NCBI RefSeq assembly: GCF_040869045.1 | Contig: NC_090319.1 | Coordinates: forward strand, 14,898,314 to 14,962,313 | Direction: 5' to 3' | Length of the DNA stretch: 64,000 bases | From: Eurosta solidaginis | Taxonomy: Eukaryota > Arthropoda > Insecta > Diptera > Tephritidae | Shown here: piece after piece, positions 24,607-36,600 of the stretch | How the letters are laid out: the number at the start of each line of letters is the position of its first letter | Position numbering within the stretch: the stretch's first letter is position 1 | Notes under the pieces: generated by a model | The model's database searches: none | The model's input: the letters and a program-made list of their open reading frames with translations, nothing else | Told to the model about the DNA's origin: nothing | Translations under genes and position numbers: made by a program

Positions 24607-27600
24607 CGAGTCTTTGATGGGCAGCGGTTTGTCAAGCGTCACGATCTGAGACTGCTCAGCTACAAAAGAAATTTCATCAGCCAAGCGTAATACTTAAAGA
24701 GAACAGAAGCAAACGTATTATACATTAATTTAGAGAGGTGAGAACAATCTTTTTTATAGAAAAAGGGGAGTCCGAGCTATCAAATGTGTTTGAGTGAGAG
24801 TTATAATCTTGGCATAAACGCCGAAAAGGTTCATTTTGTTCGAAATTCGTTCTACATTGTTTCAGCAGAAGAGGTTTGAAGTGTCTCGATGTCCGAGAGG
24901 GAACGTAAAAGTTCACTTCATTCAGAAGGAATGGGCTCGAAATTGATCCATTTAAAAGTGTTGTCATAAATATTACACCAAGCATTTCCCTTCGACTAGC
25001 AAGAGTTGGAAGATTGATAAGCTTTAATCGATTAGTATGAGGTGGAAGATTAGTTAAAGAGTCCCATTGGAAATTTCTTAAGGCAAATAGTAAAAATTGT
25101 TTTTGTATTGATTCGAGACTGTCTGCATGGACTTGATAACGAGGATTCCAAATTATCGAGCCGTATTCTAATATTGGCCTAACTAATGTTGTAACAAGTA
25201 AGGAAGGTTAAGTTCGGGTGTAACCGAACATTACATACTCAGTTGAGAGCTATGGTGACAACATAAGGGAAAATAACCATGTAGGAAAATGAACCGAGGG
25301 AAACCCTGGAATGTGTTTGTATGACACGTGTATCAAATGAAAGGCTTTAAAGAGTATTTTATGAGTGAGTGGGCCATAGTTCTATAGGTGGACGCCATTT
25401 AGGGATATAGCCATAAAGGTGGATCAGAGTTGACTCTAGAATGCGTTTGTACGATATGGGTATCAAGTGAAATGTGTTAATGAGCATTTTAAAAGGGAGT
25501 AATCCTTAGTTCCATAGGTGGACGCCGTTTCGAGATATCGCCATAAAGGTGGACCAGGGGTGACCCTAGAATTTGTTTGCACAATATGGGCATCAAACGA
25601 AAGGTGTTAATGAGTATTTTAAGAGGGAGTGGGCCTTAGTTCTATAGGTGGACGCATTTTCGAGGTATCGCAATAAAGGTGGACCAGGGGTGACTCTAGA
25701 CTTTGTTTGTACGATATGGGTATCAAATGAAAGGTGTTAATGAGTATTTTTAAAAGGGAGTGGGCCTTCGTTTTATAGGTGTTCGCCTTTTCGAGATATC
25801 GCCATAAAGGTGGACCAGGGGTGACTTTAGAATTTGTTTGTATGATATGGGTATCAAATGAAAGGTGTTAATGAGTATTTTTAAAAGGGAGTGGGCCTTC
25901 GTTCTATAGGTGTTTGCCTTTTCGAAATATCGCCATAAAGGTGGACCAGGGGTGACTCTAGAATGAATTTGTACGATATGGGTATCAAATTAAAGGTATT
26001 AATGAGAGTTTTAAAAGGGAGTGGTGGTAGTTGTATATGTGAAGGCGTTTTCCAGATATCGAGCAAAATGTGGACCAGGGTGACCTAGAACATCATCTGT
26101 TGGATACCGCTAATTTATTTATATATGTAATACCTGCCAAGATTTTAAGGGTTTTTTATTTCGCCCTGCAGAACTTTTTCATTTTCTTCTACTTAATATG
26201 GTAGGTGTCACAACCATTTTATAAAGTTTTTTCTAAAGTTATATTGCGCGTCAATAAAAAAAACCAATTACCTTACCATATTTCATCCCTTTTTTCATAT
26301 TTGGTATAGAATTATGGCATTTTTTTCATTTTTCGTAATTTTCGATATGGAAAAAGTGGGCGTGGTCATAGTCGGATTTCGTTCATTTTTCATACCAAGA
26401 TAAAGTGAGTTCAGATAAGTACGTGAACTGAGTTTAGTAAAGATATATCGATTTTTGCTCAAGTTATCGTGTTAACGGCCATGCGGAAGGACAGACGGAC
26501 GACTGTGTATAAAAACTGGGCGTGGCATCAACCGATTTCGCCCATTTTCACAGAAAACAGTTAGCGCCATAAAATCTATGCCACTACCAAATTTCAAAAG
26601 GATTGGTTAATTTTTGTTCGACTCATGGCGTTAAAAGTATCCTAGACAAATTAAATGAAAAAGGGCGGAGCCACGCCCATTTTTAAATTTTCTTTTATTT
26701 TTGTATTTTGTTGCACCATATCATTACTGGAGTTGAATCTTGACATAATTTACTTATATACTCTAAAGATATAAAATTTTTTGTTAAAATTTTACTTTAA
26801 AAAAATTTTTTTTTTAAAAGTGGGCGTGGTCCTTCTCCGATTTTGCTAATTTTTATTAAGCGTACATATAGTAATAAGAGTAACGTTCCTGCCAAATTTC
26901 ATCATGATATCTTCAACGACTGCCAAATTACAGTTTGCAAAATTTTAAATTACCTTCTTTTAAAAGTGGGCGGTGCCACACCCATTGTCCAAAATTTTAC
27001 TAATTTTCTATTCTGCGTCATAAGTTAAACTCATCTACCAAGTTTCGTCGCTTTATCGGTCTTTTGTAATGAATTATCGCACTTTTTCGGTTTTTCGAAA
27101 TTTTCGATATCGAAAAAGTGGGCGTGGTTATAGTCCGATATCGTTCATTTTAAATAGCGATCTGAGATGAGTGCTCAGGAACCTACATACCAAATTTCAT
27201 CAAGATACCTCAAAATTTACTCAAGTTATCGTGTTAACGGACGGACGGACATGGCTCAATCAAATTTTTTTTCGATCCTGATTATTTTGATATATGGAAG
27301 TCTATATCTATCTCGATTCCTTTATATATGTACAACCAACCGTTATCCAATCAAACTTAATATACTCTGTGAGCTCTGCTCAACTGAGTATAAAAAGTGC
27401 TTTAGTTATGTAAGGGTCGTTAAATTCTTTTGACCACCGTTTAACATATGCAAAAACACCTTTGCCTTTATTCACTGTAGCATTAATATGAAGATTGAAA
27501 CTAAGTTTGGAATCCATCAACCCTTCTTCTTGACAGATTGCACGCGTCAAAAGATATTAATATTATTAATTTAATTAGTAGTTTAGTGCACGTGTAATAA

Positions 27601-30600
27601 ATGGGTCTGACGAAAAAATACTTGGCTTATAGGCCTATAGACAGTTTTAATATTATCCATAGTGGCCGATCTAATGGAAATGTTGTTGTATATATAATAA
27701 AATTGAAGGCCGATATGCACTGGCCGCAGCTGCTGAAAATGTTATTATTTGGAATTTGGGGTAAGAGTTGGACTGCAAATTATTTATGTAATTAAACTGA
27801 AACTGATTTTGCGTTTACATTAGATTGGATGAACGTGCATTGACGCTGCTTCGTGATAAGCAGGAAAATACCGCACTACGTGCCTCACCCGATCGCATAC
27901 ATATTGACAAAGTTTTTGAGCTTTTTGACTTGTGTGCCCCCGAACAATCTGTATGCACATTGGCATTGCATAAGAGTGTGGTGTCCGTCCTACGCTTCGA
28001 TGATATGGGCATACGATTATTGAGCGGCAGCCTTAATACCGAATTAATTGTGGTGAATATTGTAGAACAGGCGGGACCTCAAAGTCTCATTGGTCATAAC
28101 GCGCCCATAACGGACGAACATTTCTTACAACATTTTGCTGCAGAACAACACATCATTGTTAGCTGTTCATAGGATGATCAGATAAAATTGTGGAATTTAA
28201 ATTTTGTAAATTTTATAATTCATTTTAAAAAAAATTTATAAAAAAAGTTAAGTGTTATTTTATTCGCTAGATAATTTGTTATTTATTCCATTATATATGC
28301 ATTAGGAATATAATAGGGGGACTCATGAACGCATATAAACTTATAAGGTGTAAAATTATATCAATTTACACACGCGGTTATATGAACGCACCTAGTAACA
28401 CTCTTGATAAACTTGATTGTTTATCAGCTGTATTATTGCCAAACAAAATGTTTTTGATTGTTATACAAATTAAAAAATGCCAAGATTAAGTGAAAAATAA
28501 AAACCAAACCGCCTTTACTTGCTGATGTTGGAGATTTCTGATGAAAATGCCTGCTGTAATGTCTGCAAGGTTGCATTCCTTTGAGTTTACCGCGTTTACA
28601 CAATGAAATATGCGCGTAAATTCATACAAATTGTGTAAATGATTTTTCATACAAAATTTGACAGCTCGTTTACGCACTAGATAAATTTATACGTTTACAC
28701 ACTTTATAAGGCATTTATACGGTTACATGAGTCCCCCTAATATGCTATTTATGCCATAACGCTAAAGCATAGCTTTATGACATCGTTGCTATATAAATCA
28801 TGTTATATATGGCATATGAATAGCATATTGAAAAGAGAAAAATATATGAAAGCGTAATAGCAGAATTTAGTGAACATAAAAGAGAAGGCTGCTCACATGT
28901 ATAGAAAAATATACGTGATGATTTGTCACTCTGTTTTAACAAACTGATGTAAACTTTTTGAATTTCTCACGCATAGTTTTTGTAGTACTACGGATAGCTT
29001 ATGCATTATATAACAAGTAGCGTTCTAACTGGGAACGTATAAAAACACACACACATACACATATGCACTTATGCTCATGCAAAACCACACACAACCAAGA
29101 AAAAAATTTACATTGTTGCACAACAGAGATGACAAACAATAAAATGTCCAAGAACCTAAAAGAAAAAAAGAAAAGAAATTGTTCAACAAAATAAAAAAGT
29201 TATTGAAACACATTAAAACAACAACACGTGGGAGTTGCGCAAAATTAAAAGCAACAAATAAATAAAAATAAAATAAAGAGCAAAATAAATATCATATTGC
29301 ACTATATTCACTGGGACATATTTACATCGAATTTGTTTGCCTAAAAATTGCTGCATTGTATAGTAGTCCCAAATCGAGTATGTATGGCATAAACTCAGTT
29401 TCCGTTTTCAAGAATTTTTAACAACAACAAGTGGTTCGTAACATAAATAAAGGTATCGGAAGCCCATAAACGTGCAGTAAATATGGCAACCCTTAGTTTT
29501 TGCGAAGAGATCGAAGTCAGCTGCTTTTTCACTAAAATGTTTAACAGTAGTAAGGACGAGGTAGGGGAAAGCAAGTCTACATTTACACTGCATAAAATGC
29601 ATTTCCTCATACGAATGGCTGTCCGTAATGACTCATTTGATCGCATTTGGCATGCATACATCCACATCATACGCTTTTGACATTTCCTTATTTAAAGATA
29701 TCCCGTAGGGACCTAATGGTAAAATAACGTTTCATAATCTTGGTGCTGTACCAGATTTATAAACGGCATTTTCCGCTAGTTTTTTAAATCCAATCTTACA
29801 ATTCTACCAAGAACAACATTTTATTTTTGATATTTTTTTTCAATTACGTCGGTGTTTCCTGGCAACGAACTGGTGTGTTGGCAGTCGACTCTTGCAGGGA
29901 AGGTTAAGCGAAATGCGAATCAGACTTTCAAAACACTTATTTCGAAGTCCGCTTTTGAGGCTAGTGGAAATATAGTATAAATAAAATATATGTTGAAGTA
30001 GCTTTACATTGAGCTAGAGTCTTGAAAATTGCAACATATTTCAAATACCAATGAAAAGTAAACGTAAGAGGAACCCGATGGGTCGCGCAAGGAACGAGAC
30101 GGTTGCAAAATTTAGTTAAAGATATTAAATTTTTTGTTAAAATTTGACTTCAAAAAATTTTCGCTAATTTTTAATTAGCACACATATAGTAATAGGAGTA
30201 ACGTGCCTACCAAATTTCATCATGATATCTTCAACGACTGCCAAATTACAGCTTGCAAAACTTTTAAATTACCTTCTCTTAAAAGTGGGCGGTGCCACGA
30301 CCATTGTCCAAAATTTTTCTAATTTTCTATTTTGCGTCATGAGGTCAACGCACCTACCAAGTTTCATCGCTTTATCCGTCTTTGGTAATGAATTATCGCA
30401 CTTTTCCGGTTTTTCGAAATTTTCGATATCGAAAAAGTGGGCGTGGTTGTAGTCCGATTTCGTTCGTTTTAAATAGCGATCTGAGATGAGCGCCCAGGAA
30501 CCTACATACCAAATTTCATCAAGATACCTCAAAATTTACTCAAGTTATCGTGTTTACAGACGGACGGACGGACGGACATGGCTAAATGGATTGCTTTTTT

Positions 30601-33600
30601 CACCCAGATCATTTTGATATATAAGGGGGACTCACGATAACATATAAACTTATAAGGTGTAAAATTATATCCATTTACACACGCGGTTATATGAACGCAC
30701 CTAGTAATACTCTTGATAAAATTGATTGTTTTTCAGCTGTATTATTTCCAAAAAAATTTTTTTGATTTTTATACAAATTAAAAAATACCAAGATTAAGTG
30801 AAAAATCAAAACTAAAACGCCTTTACTTGCTGATGTTGGAGATTTTTGATGAAAATGCCGTCTGTAATGTCTGCAAGGTTGCATTCCTTTGAGTTTACCG
30901 CGTTTACACAATGAAATGTGCGCGTAAATTTATACAGATTGTGTAAATGATTTTTCATACAAAATTTGACAGCTCGTGCGTAAACTAGATAAATTTATAC
31001 GTTTACACACTTTATAAGGCATTTATACGGTTACATGAGTCCCCCTATAGAAGTCTATATCTATCTCGATTAGTTTATGCCGTTACGGATTATCGTTATG
31101 CGAACAAAGTTAATATACTCTGTGAGCTCTGCTCAGCTGAGTATAATTAAAATAGAATATGTTGCAGAATTCCGGTAGGTAACGCATGCATTGACATATT
31201 TGGAGAAGCCGAAATTTGAATCTTGCCATCGATTTTGAAGCAAATTTTCGAGGGGCTACCCACTTGAAACTAAAATAAAAGTTTAGCACTAGGTAGTGCA
31301 AAAACTTGTAGGTGGCTCGCATGAAGATAGATGTTTAAAGTTTGCTACAAACTGGCGGAATCTATATATCTTATAAAATAAAATAAAATAATGGCGATGA
31401 AATGTAATAACTTCCCACAAAACGCTCTCATTTGAAAACGGTTTTTTGCTTTTCAAAACTTAGCTGTTTGAGATGGTTAACTTCGATTTAATGTAAATGA
31501 TTAAACTATATTGGCATGGAAAATTACTTAAAAATGGTGAAAAAACCAAACTTGTACCTAGCTATACATCAACAACAAACAGAATGGAAATAGTTCATAC
31601 TTGCAACTAAAATTTGAAATATTAACTTTCGTTCTGCTTTAAAAAAAAGTTGATAAATTTTTTTTAAATCAAAATTGTTGAGGCAAAAATTACTTTTTCT
31701 CTCCGAAAAAAAGCAGTTTGTGCGTGTGTTCGCTGCCAAACATCCAGTAAAACATGCGTTCGGCGGGAGCTTTTCACCACATCATATTGTAACGAATATT
31801 AGCAGCACTAGGGGATACTATCAACTCTAAGCCGATGCTAAGCAGTGACTTGCATGCACATCAATAATTCAATCATTATTATACACATATGTACATACAC
31901 GCAGCGGAGAAGTAACGCACAACCACATGCATAAATCTGAGATACTCCTGAAAGTATGCAATGGTTGTGCAAGTGCCGCTCACACATACAAACACATGCA
32001 GATATCTTATCTGAGATGCTACCAAATGTATGCAATTATAATTGTGTTCACACATACACGCGCATATGAGAAGCTAAAAACGTAGTAATTTTATAGCTGA
32101 TGGCCAACTAGTAGATTCTGGAAATGGAAGCGCCTGAAAGATGCGAAGGAGAAATCACAGAGTATAAAAAGACAGCAACAGTGGAGGCGCGACAATCAGT
32201 TTGGTTTAAGCAAGCTATTGGTTGCTAAGTATAAGTGTTATTGTGAAGTACTTTAATAAAGGCCATTTTTGCATTATTCAATATTGGAGTTATTTATTCA
32301 ACAGTTTAGCGATTCCAACGTTAGCAGAGAATTTGGAATAAGCGGAATTTCAGTAAATTCGTTACAATATGTTGAATTAGATCAAATGGTGAAAAAGGCC
32401 AGCGAGCGAAAGCATGCCTGCTTACATATGTATGTAAGTATGTAGGCATTTTCATTTCACATCGTTTTGTTTTCACATATACATTTATACAACAAAACCG
32501 ATTAAAGGAGCATACATATTTTGAAATATACTCTTCTGCTAAGTATTTTTAATGATTTGTAAAGACAAGATTAAATGTATGTTCTCCACACAAATTTCCA
32601 AGATAGCTGCACAGACACCCAGAAGTGTTTCTAGTTTATTGGGAACTGCACGCAAGACCGCTAAGTTCTAAAAAATAGTATTTAGGGAGAAATACACTCG
32701 GAGTGTTTGCTAAACACTGCAAAGAACAAAGTTAGTACAGAGCAATGTCTGGTGGGTCTGTAAGTATTTTTCAAACTTTGTATAGTCAAGTTTTTGACAG
32801 TGGAAAGATCCGTTGAGAGCACTGCATGTGTGTATATAAAAAACGCAAATACCATCCGAATTTTTATGGAGCAACGAGGCGGCGGTCGTTCAGGTTTACG
32901 ATGGCCTTAGATCGTCTATGGGCATTATGGGATTTAAGTCTGTATTGATATTTCCTTTATGCATGCCGATTTTGAGGACGATAACTATCTCTTTAGATCT
33001 ATGCCATAAACTTGCAATTTGGGACCATTGTGCATTGTAGAATTTGAATAACCAACAAATTGTTGTCTTTGTCATACATGTAGCTCGCCCATTCATCGTA
33101 TAAATTTGTTAGGTAAAATCCATACATTTATTGTGGATTTGTTTACACGAATTATGTATGCCGCTAATTTGTTTAGTGAATCTATTATTTTAATGAGTCT
33201 AAATATGTTCACATTATTTGCCAAATAGAATCTAATATTGACTTTGTTGTGCATTGAAATAATAAAGCGTCATAATTAATTTTTTATGCAGTAATTTGGT
33301 TTATCTTTAATTGACCAAGCAATGTGAATGTTAATGTGGGTAACATGTTGGAAAAACTTGACAGAAAATATTTAATACTGTAACGAACTTAAGGAATTTC
33401 CTGATAACTATACACCTTCTGCTAACGTTCGAATCGCTGGACTATCGAATAAATAACTCCAGTATTCAGTATTGCAAAATGGTCTTTATTTAGACTACCC
33501 TGGGATTAGTAAAATTATACTTCACTAATTGCGTGTTCAAATCAAACTGATTAGTTATTCCTCAGATTGCGCTGCTTTTATACTCTCTGTTACCTCCTTC

Positions 33601-36600
33601 GCATATTTCTCATTAGGTCAAGACGTTTCACGCACGTGCCTTCTAGATCAAGTTGTATCTCATGCTTGGTTACATAGCTATATACATGTATATCTATAGT
33701 TTAGGTTTTTCTTCTAGGCATATGCGTGTGTATATGTGAGTAACCACTTCTGCTCTTAGCTGCCGGCTACATAATATCTCAGCTTCAAGCTGCTGATGAT
33801 ACGTATGGAATATTCTTCTTTGCCTTGTACATGAGTGTGGCTGCTTTCTTTAACTTGTATATGTACATCAGTGCCGCTACTTGCAGTTTTTTTGTTGTGG
33901 TTATTTACTATCAGCATAGTGATGCTAATATTTGTCACAATAAAATAACTCGATTAAAAACCCGTATAATTGAGTAGTCGTATGCTATTAATTTTAATGT
34001 CACTATAATAAGCCCCAGAAAGCTAGAACGACAAATTTTATCATTAACGGATGTCGACCGCTGATTGAAATATCACACTGTCTCGGCTGTCGTTTAAAAA
34101 TCGCCATATTCAGAAAATTTTTGCAAAACAGTCTATTTAGGAGTTTGCTTTAATACATATTGACTTTGGACAGGAGGTTTTTGAAAGAAATTCTGAGGAT
34201 AATTACCTGCAGGCGATATATTGAGATGTTGTAATACTTCCGAAATTTTCAAATTTTTAGTTTAAGGATCAAACTAGCCTCCTCATTTAGAAGTGGGGAA
34301 TATTCTTCATTTCCCTTATATATAGGAAAATAGTTCCAATTTACAGAGCTTTGATGAAACTACAATCAATTTCTGATTCGCATTTTAAAGAAGTAAATTT
34401 GAGAAATAACGTTGAGATTAAAACTATTACTATGTGCAGACATCATGTTTACCATCCGACTTTTTCGGTCTCCGTTAAGTTTATTATTAATAAAATTATG
34501 TAATTTGTATTGCTGTTCAATTTTTTTTATTTTCAGTGCATATAAATCATATACGTGAAGTGGCCGGTGTGGATCATGTCGGCATTGGAGCGGGCTACGA
34601 TGGTGTGAATGCGTAAGTAATACAATCGTTTTTACCTCTAAAATATAATAAAAAAGACTTGATGTGTGGATATATATCATAGTCCCGACATTTATCTTTT
34701 CGATAAGACATAATCCTGACAACTTAAGATATCCCAACAAGACACATCCCAATCACGTTCAAATACAGATATGACAAAATCCCCACGAGAAACAATGGAA
34801 ACAAATTTTTTATAGAAATATCGACTATTGAAAGGAATATCACCCTATCTACACTACCGTTACTAAACCGCCCCATCTCTGAAAACTCTTGAATAACATC
34901 CTGCTTCGGAATTTGTATTAAAAATCCTCTATCTGAAAATTTGGTTGAAGAATTTGGTTCTCTGAATTAAAATTCGATATATTTTGACAATAGCTGTGGC
35001 ATTTATGAAGTTTTGGTATGGGGCGTTTTTGAAAAATATTCTCATATAGCAGCCCAGATATGATGATATTAAGCAATGTTTTTTAAATAATGTTTAAACT
35101 TGGTCGGATTTTGTGAGCGCCTTTTGACATTTTGGTGTTATGGGCGGCCGAGATTTCGTCATGGCTGGATTTTATGTTTCATTATTTTGTATTTCGTCTT
35201 TGTGTAAGTCGGAATTAAGTCATACGCCCCATATACATAAATATACTAGAAGCTTACTTTCACTCAAGAAAATATTTCAAATACTCAGGACGGCACGTTT
35301 AACTTGATTGTTGAACTTATAATATATTTATTAGATACCATTAAAAATAATTAGTAGACCCGAAAAATGAAAAATAAGAATAAGGAAAGAACTAGAGGAA
35401 GGTACATGAACATACCACGAGGAAAGGAGGGTGAAAGGAAAAGGAAAAGTGAAAAAACTGCATAAAATCAAGGGAAGGTAAAATTAAAAATTAAATGAAA
35501 GGAAAAAAACAAGATGAAATAAAAGAAGAGGAATAAGTAAAAAACGTGAAGGATAGTTATGGTAACGATATTGATTATGTTGCTAATAATAATGAATATG
35601 AAGAGAAGATGAAGAGGTAAATAAGTGAACCTACCGTTATCTTTATAGGCTCACTCATGTATAGAAATGCTTCTTGTTACTGCTACGCTTAAAATTTTTA
35701 ACGCTTACCCTGCAGCGTTCGGTAGTAAGGCTAGGGTTATGTTGCGTTAAGTCTATCGGTTACGTTAATATTACGAATAATTTTAAAGTTAAGTTATGGC
35801 AAAGTATGTGGTCACGATATTGCTTATGGCAGCAGTTACTGTAACGTTTACGCCTTCTGTTATGGTTAAGCCCTTATTTGGTACTTGGGTTATGGAAGTA
35901 GTTTCCACTGCGGTTACATTTATTAGTATGGTAATGATTTCAGTTATGATCTTCGTTACACTTACGGTTGCGTTTACGGTTACGGGTGTGGATAATAGGC
36001 TAGGATAACGGCAGCAGCTACTTGTGCGACTAGAGCTATGATTTCGAACTCTAGTAAATTACAACCTTTCGGCTCTTTAGATTTACGGTTTGATATGAAA
36101 ATAATTATAGTTACTGCTACGGTTACGATAGCTTATCTCTACAGCAACAACAACATAACATTTATGGTTACAGTTGCGACTCAGGTTGTGGCTATGGTTA
36201 TGATAGCAATTATAGCTATGGTTATAGGCACATTTACGTAAGCCATTGTGAATAGCGGCTCTGGCTACGATTGTGATTAGCGTTAGATTTATGTTAACAG
36301 TTATGGTTATTGTTTTGTTTTTCAGTATAAGTTTTATTACCTGTTGTTTTACTATTTGAATAAGGGCGTGTATTAAAGTTGCAGAGACGGCTATTCTGAT
36401 TGTTACGGAAATCGTTATGGCATTTATATTCATGGTAATAGTCGTGGTTGGGGCCTACATGTGATTATGGATAAGATTGATGTTGTTTTTACGATTATAC
36501 AACTAGTACGGTTATGCAAGTATTATAACAACTAGTTTTAAAAATATTTCTTGTGAAAAAATTTTCAAGTTTAAGAACTGCTTGCCAAGTAATCTTTAAA

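Noticed and set aside
34366..34752. 128-residue minus-strand ORF
   Set aside because: Antisense to a real dipeptidase exon and its splice sites; no domain.
35796..36433. Val/Thr/Ile-rich ORFs resembling membrane proteins on both strands
   Set aside because: Produced by the degenerate GTTAYG repeat; both strands are open for the same reason.
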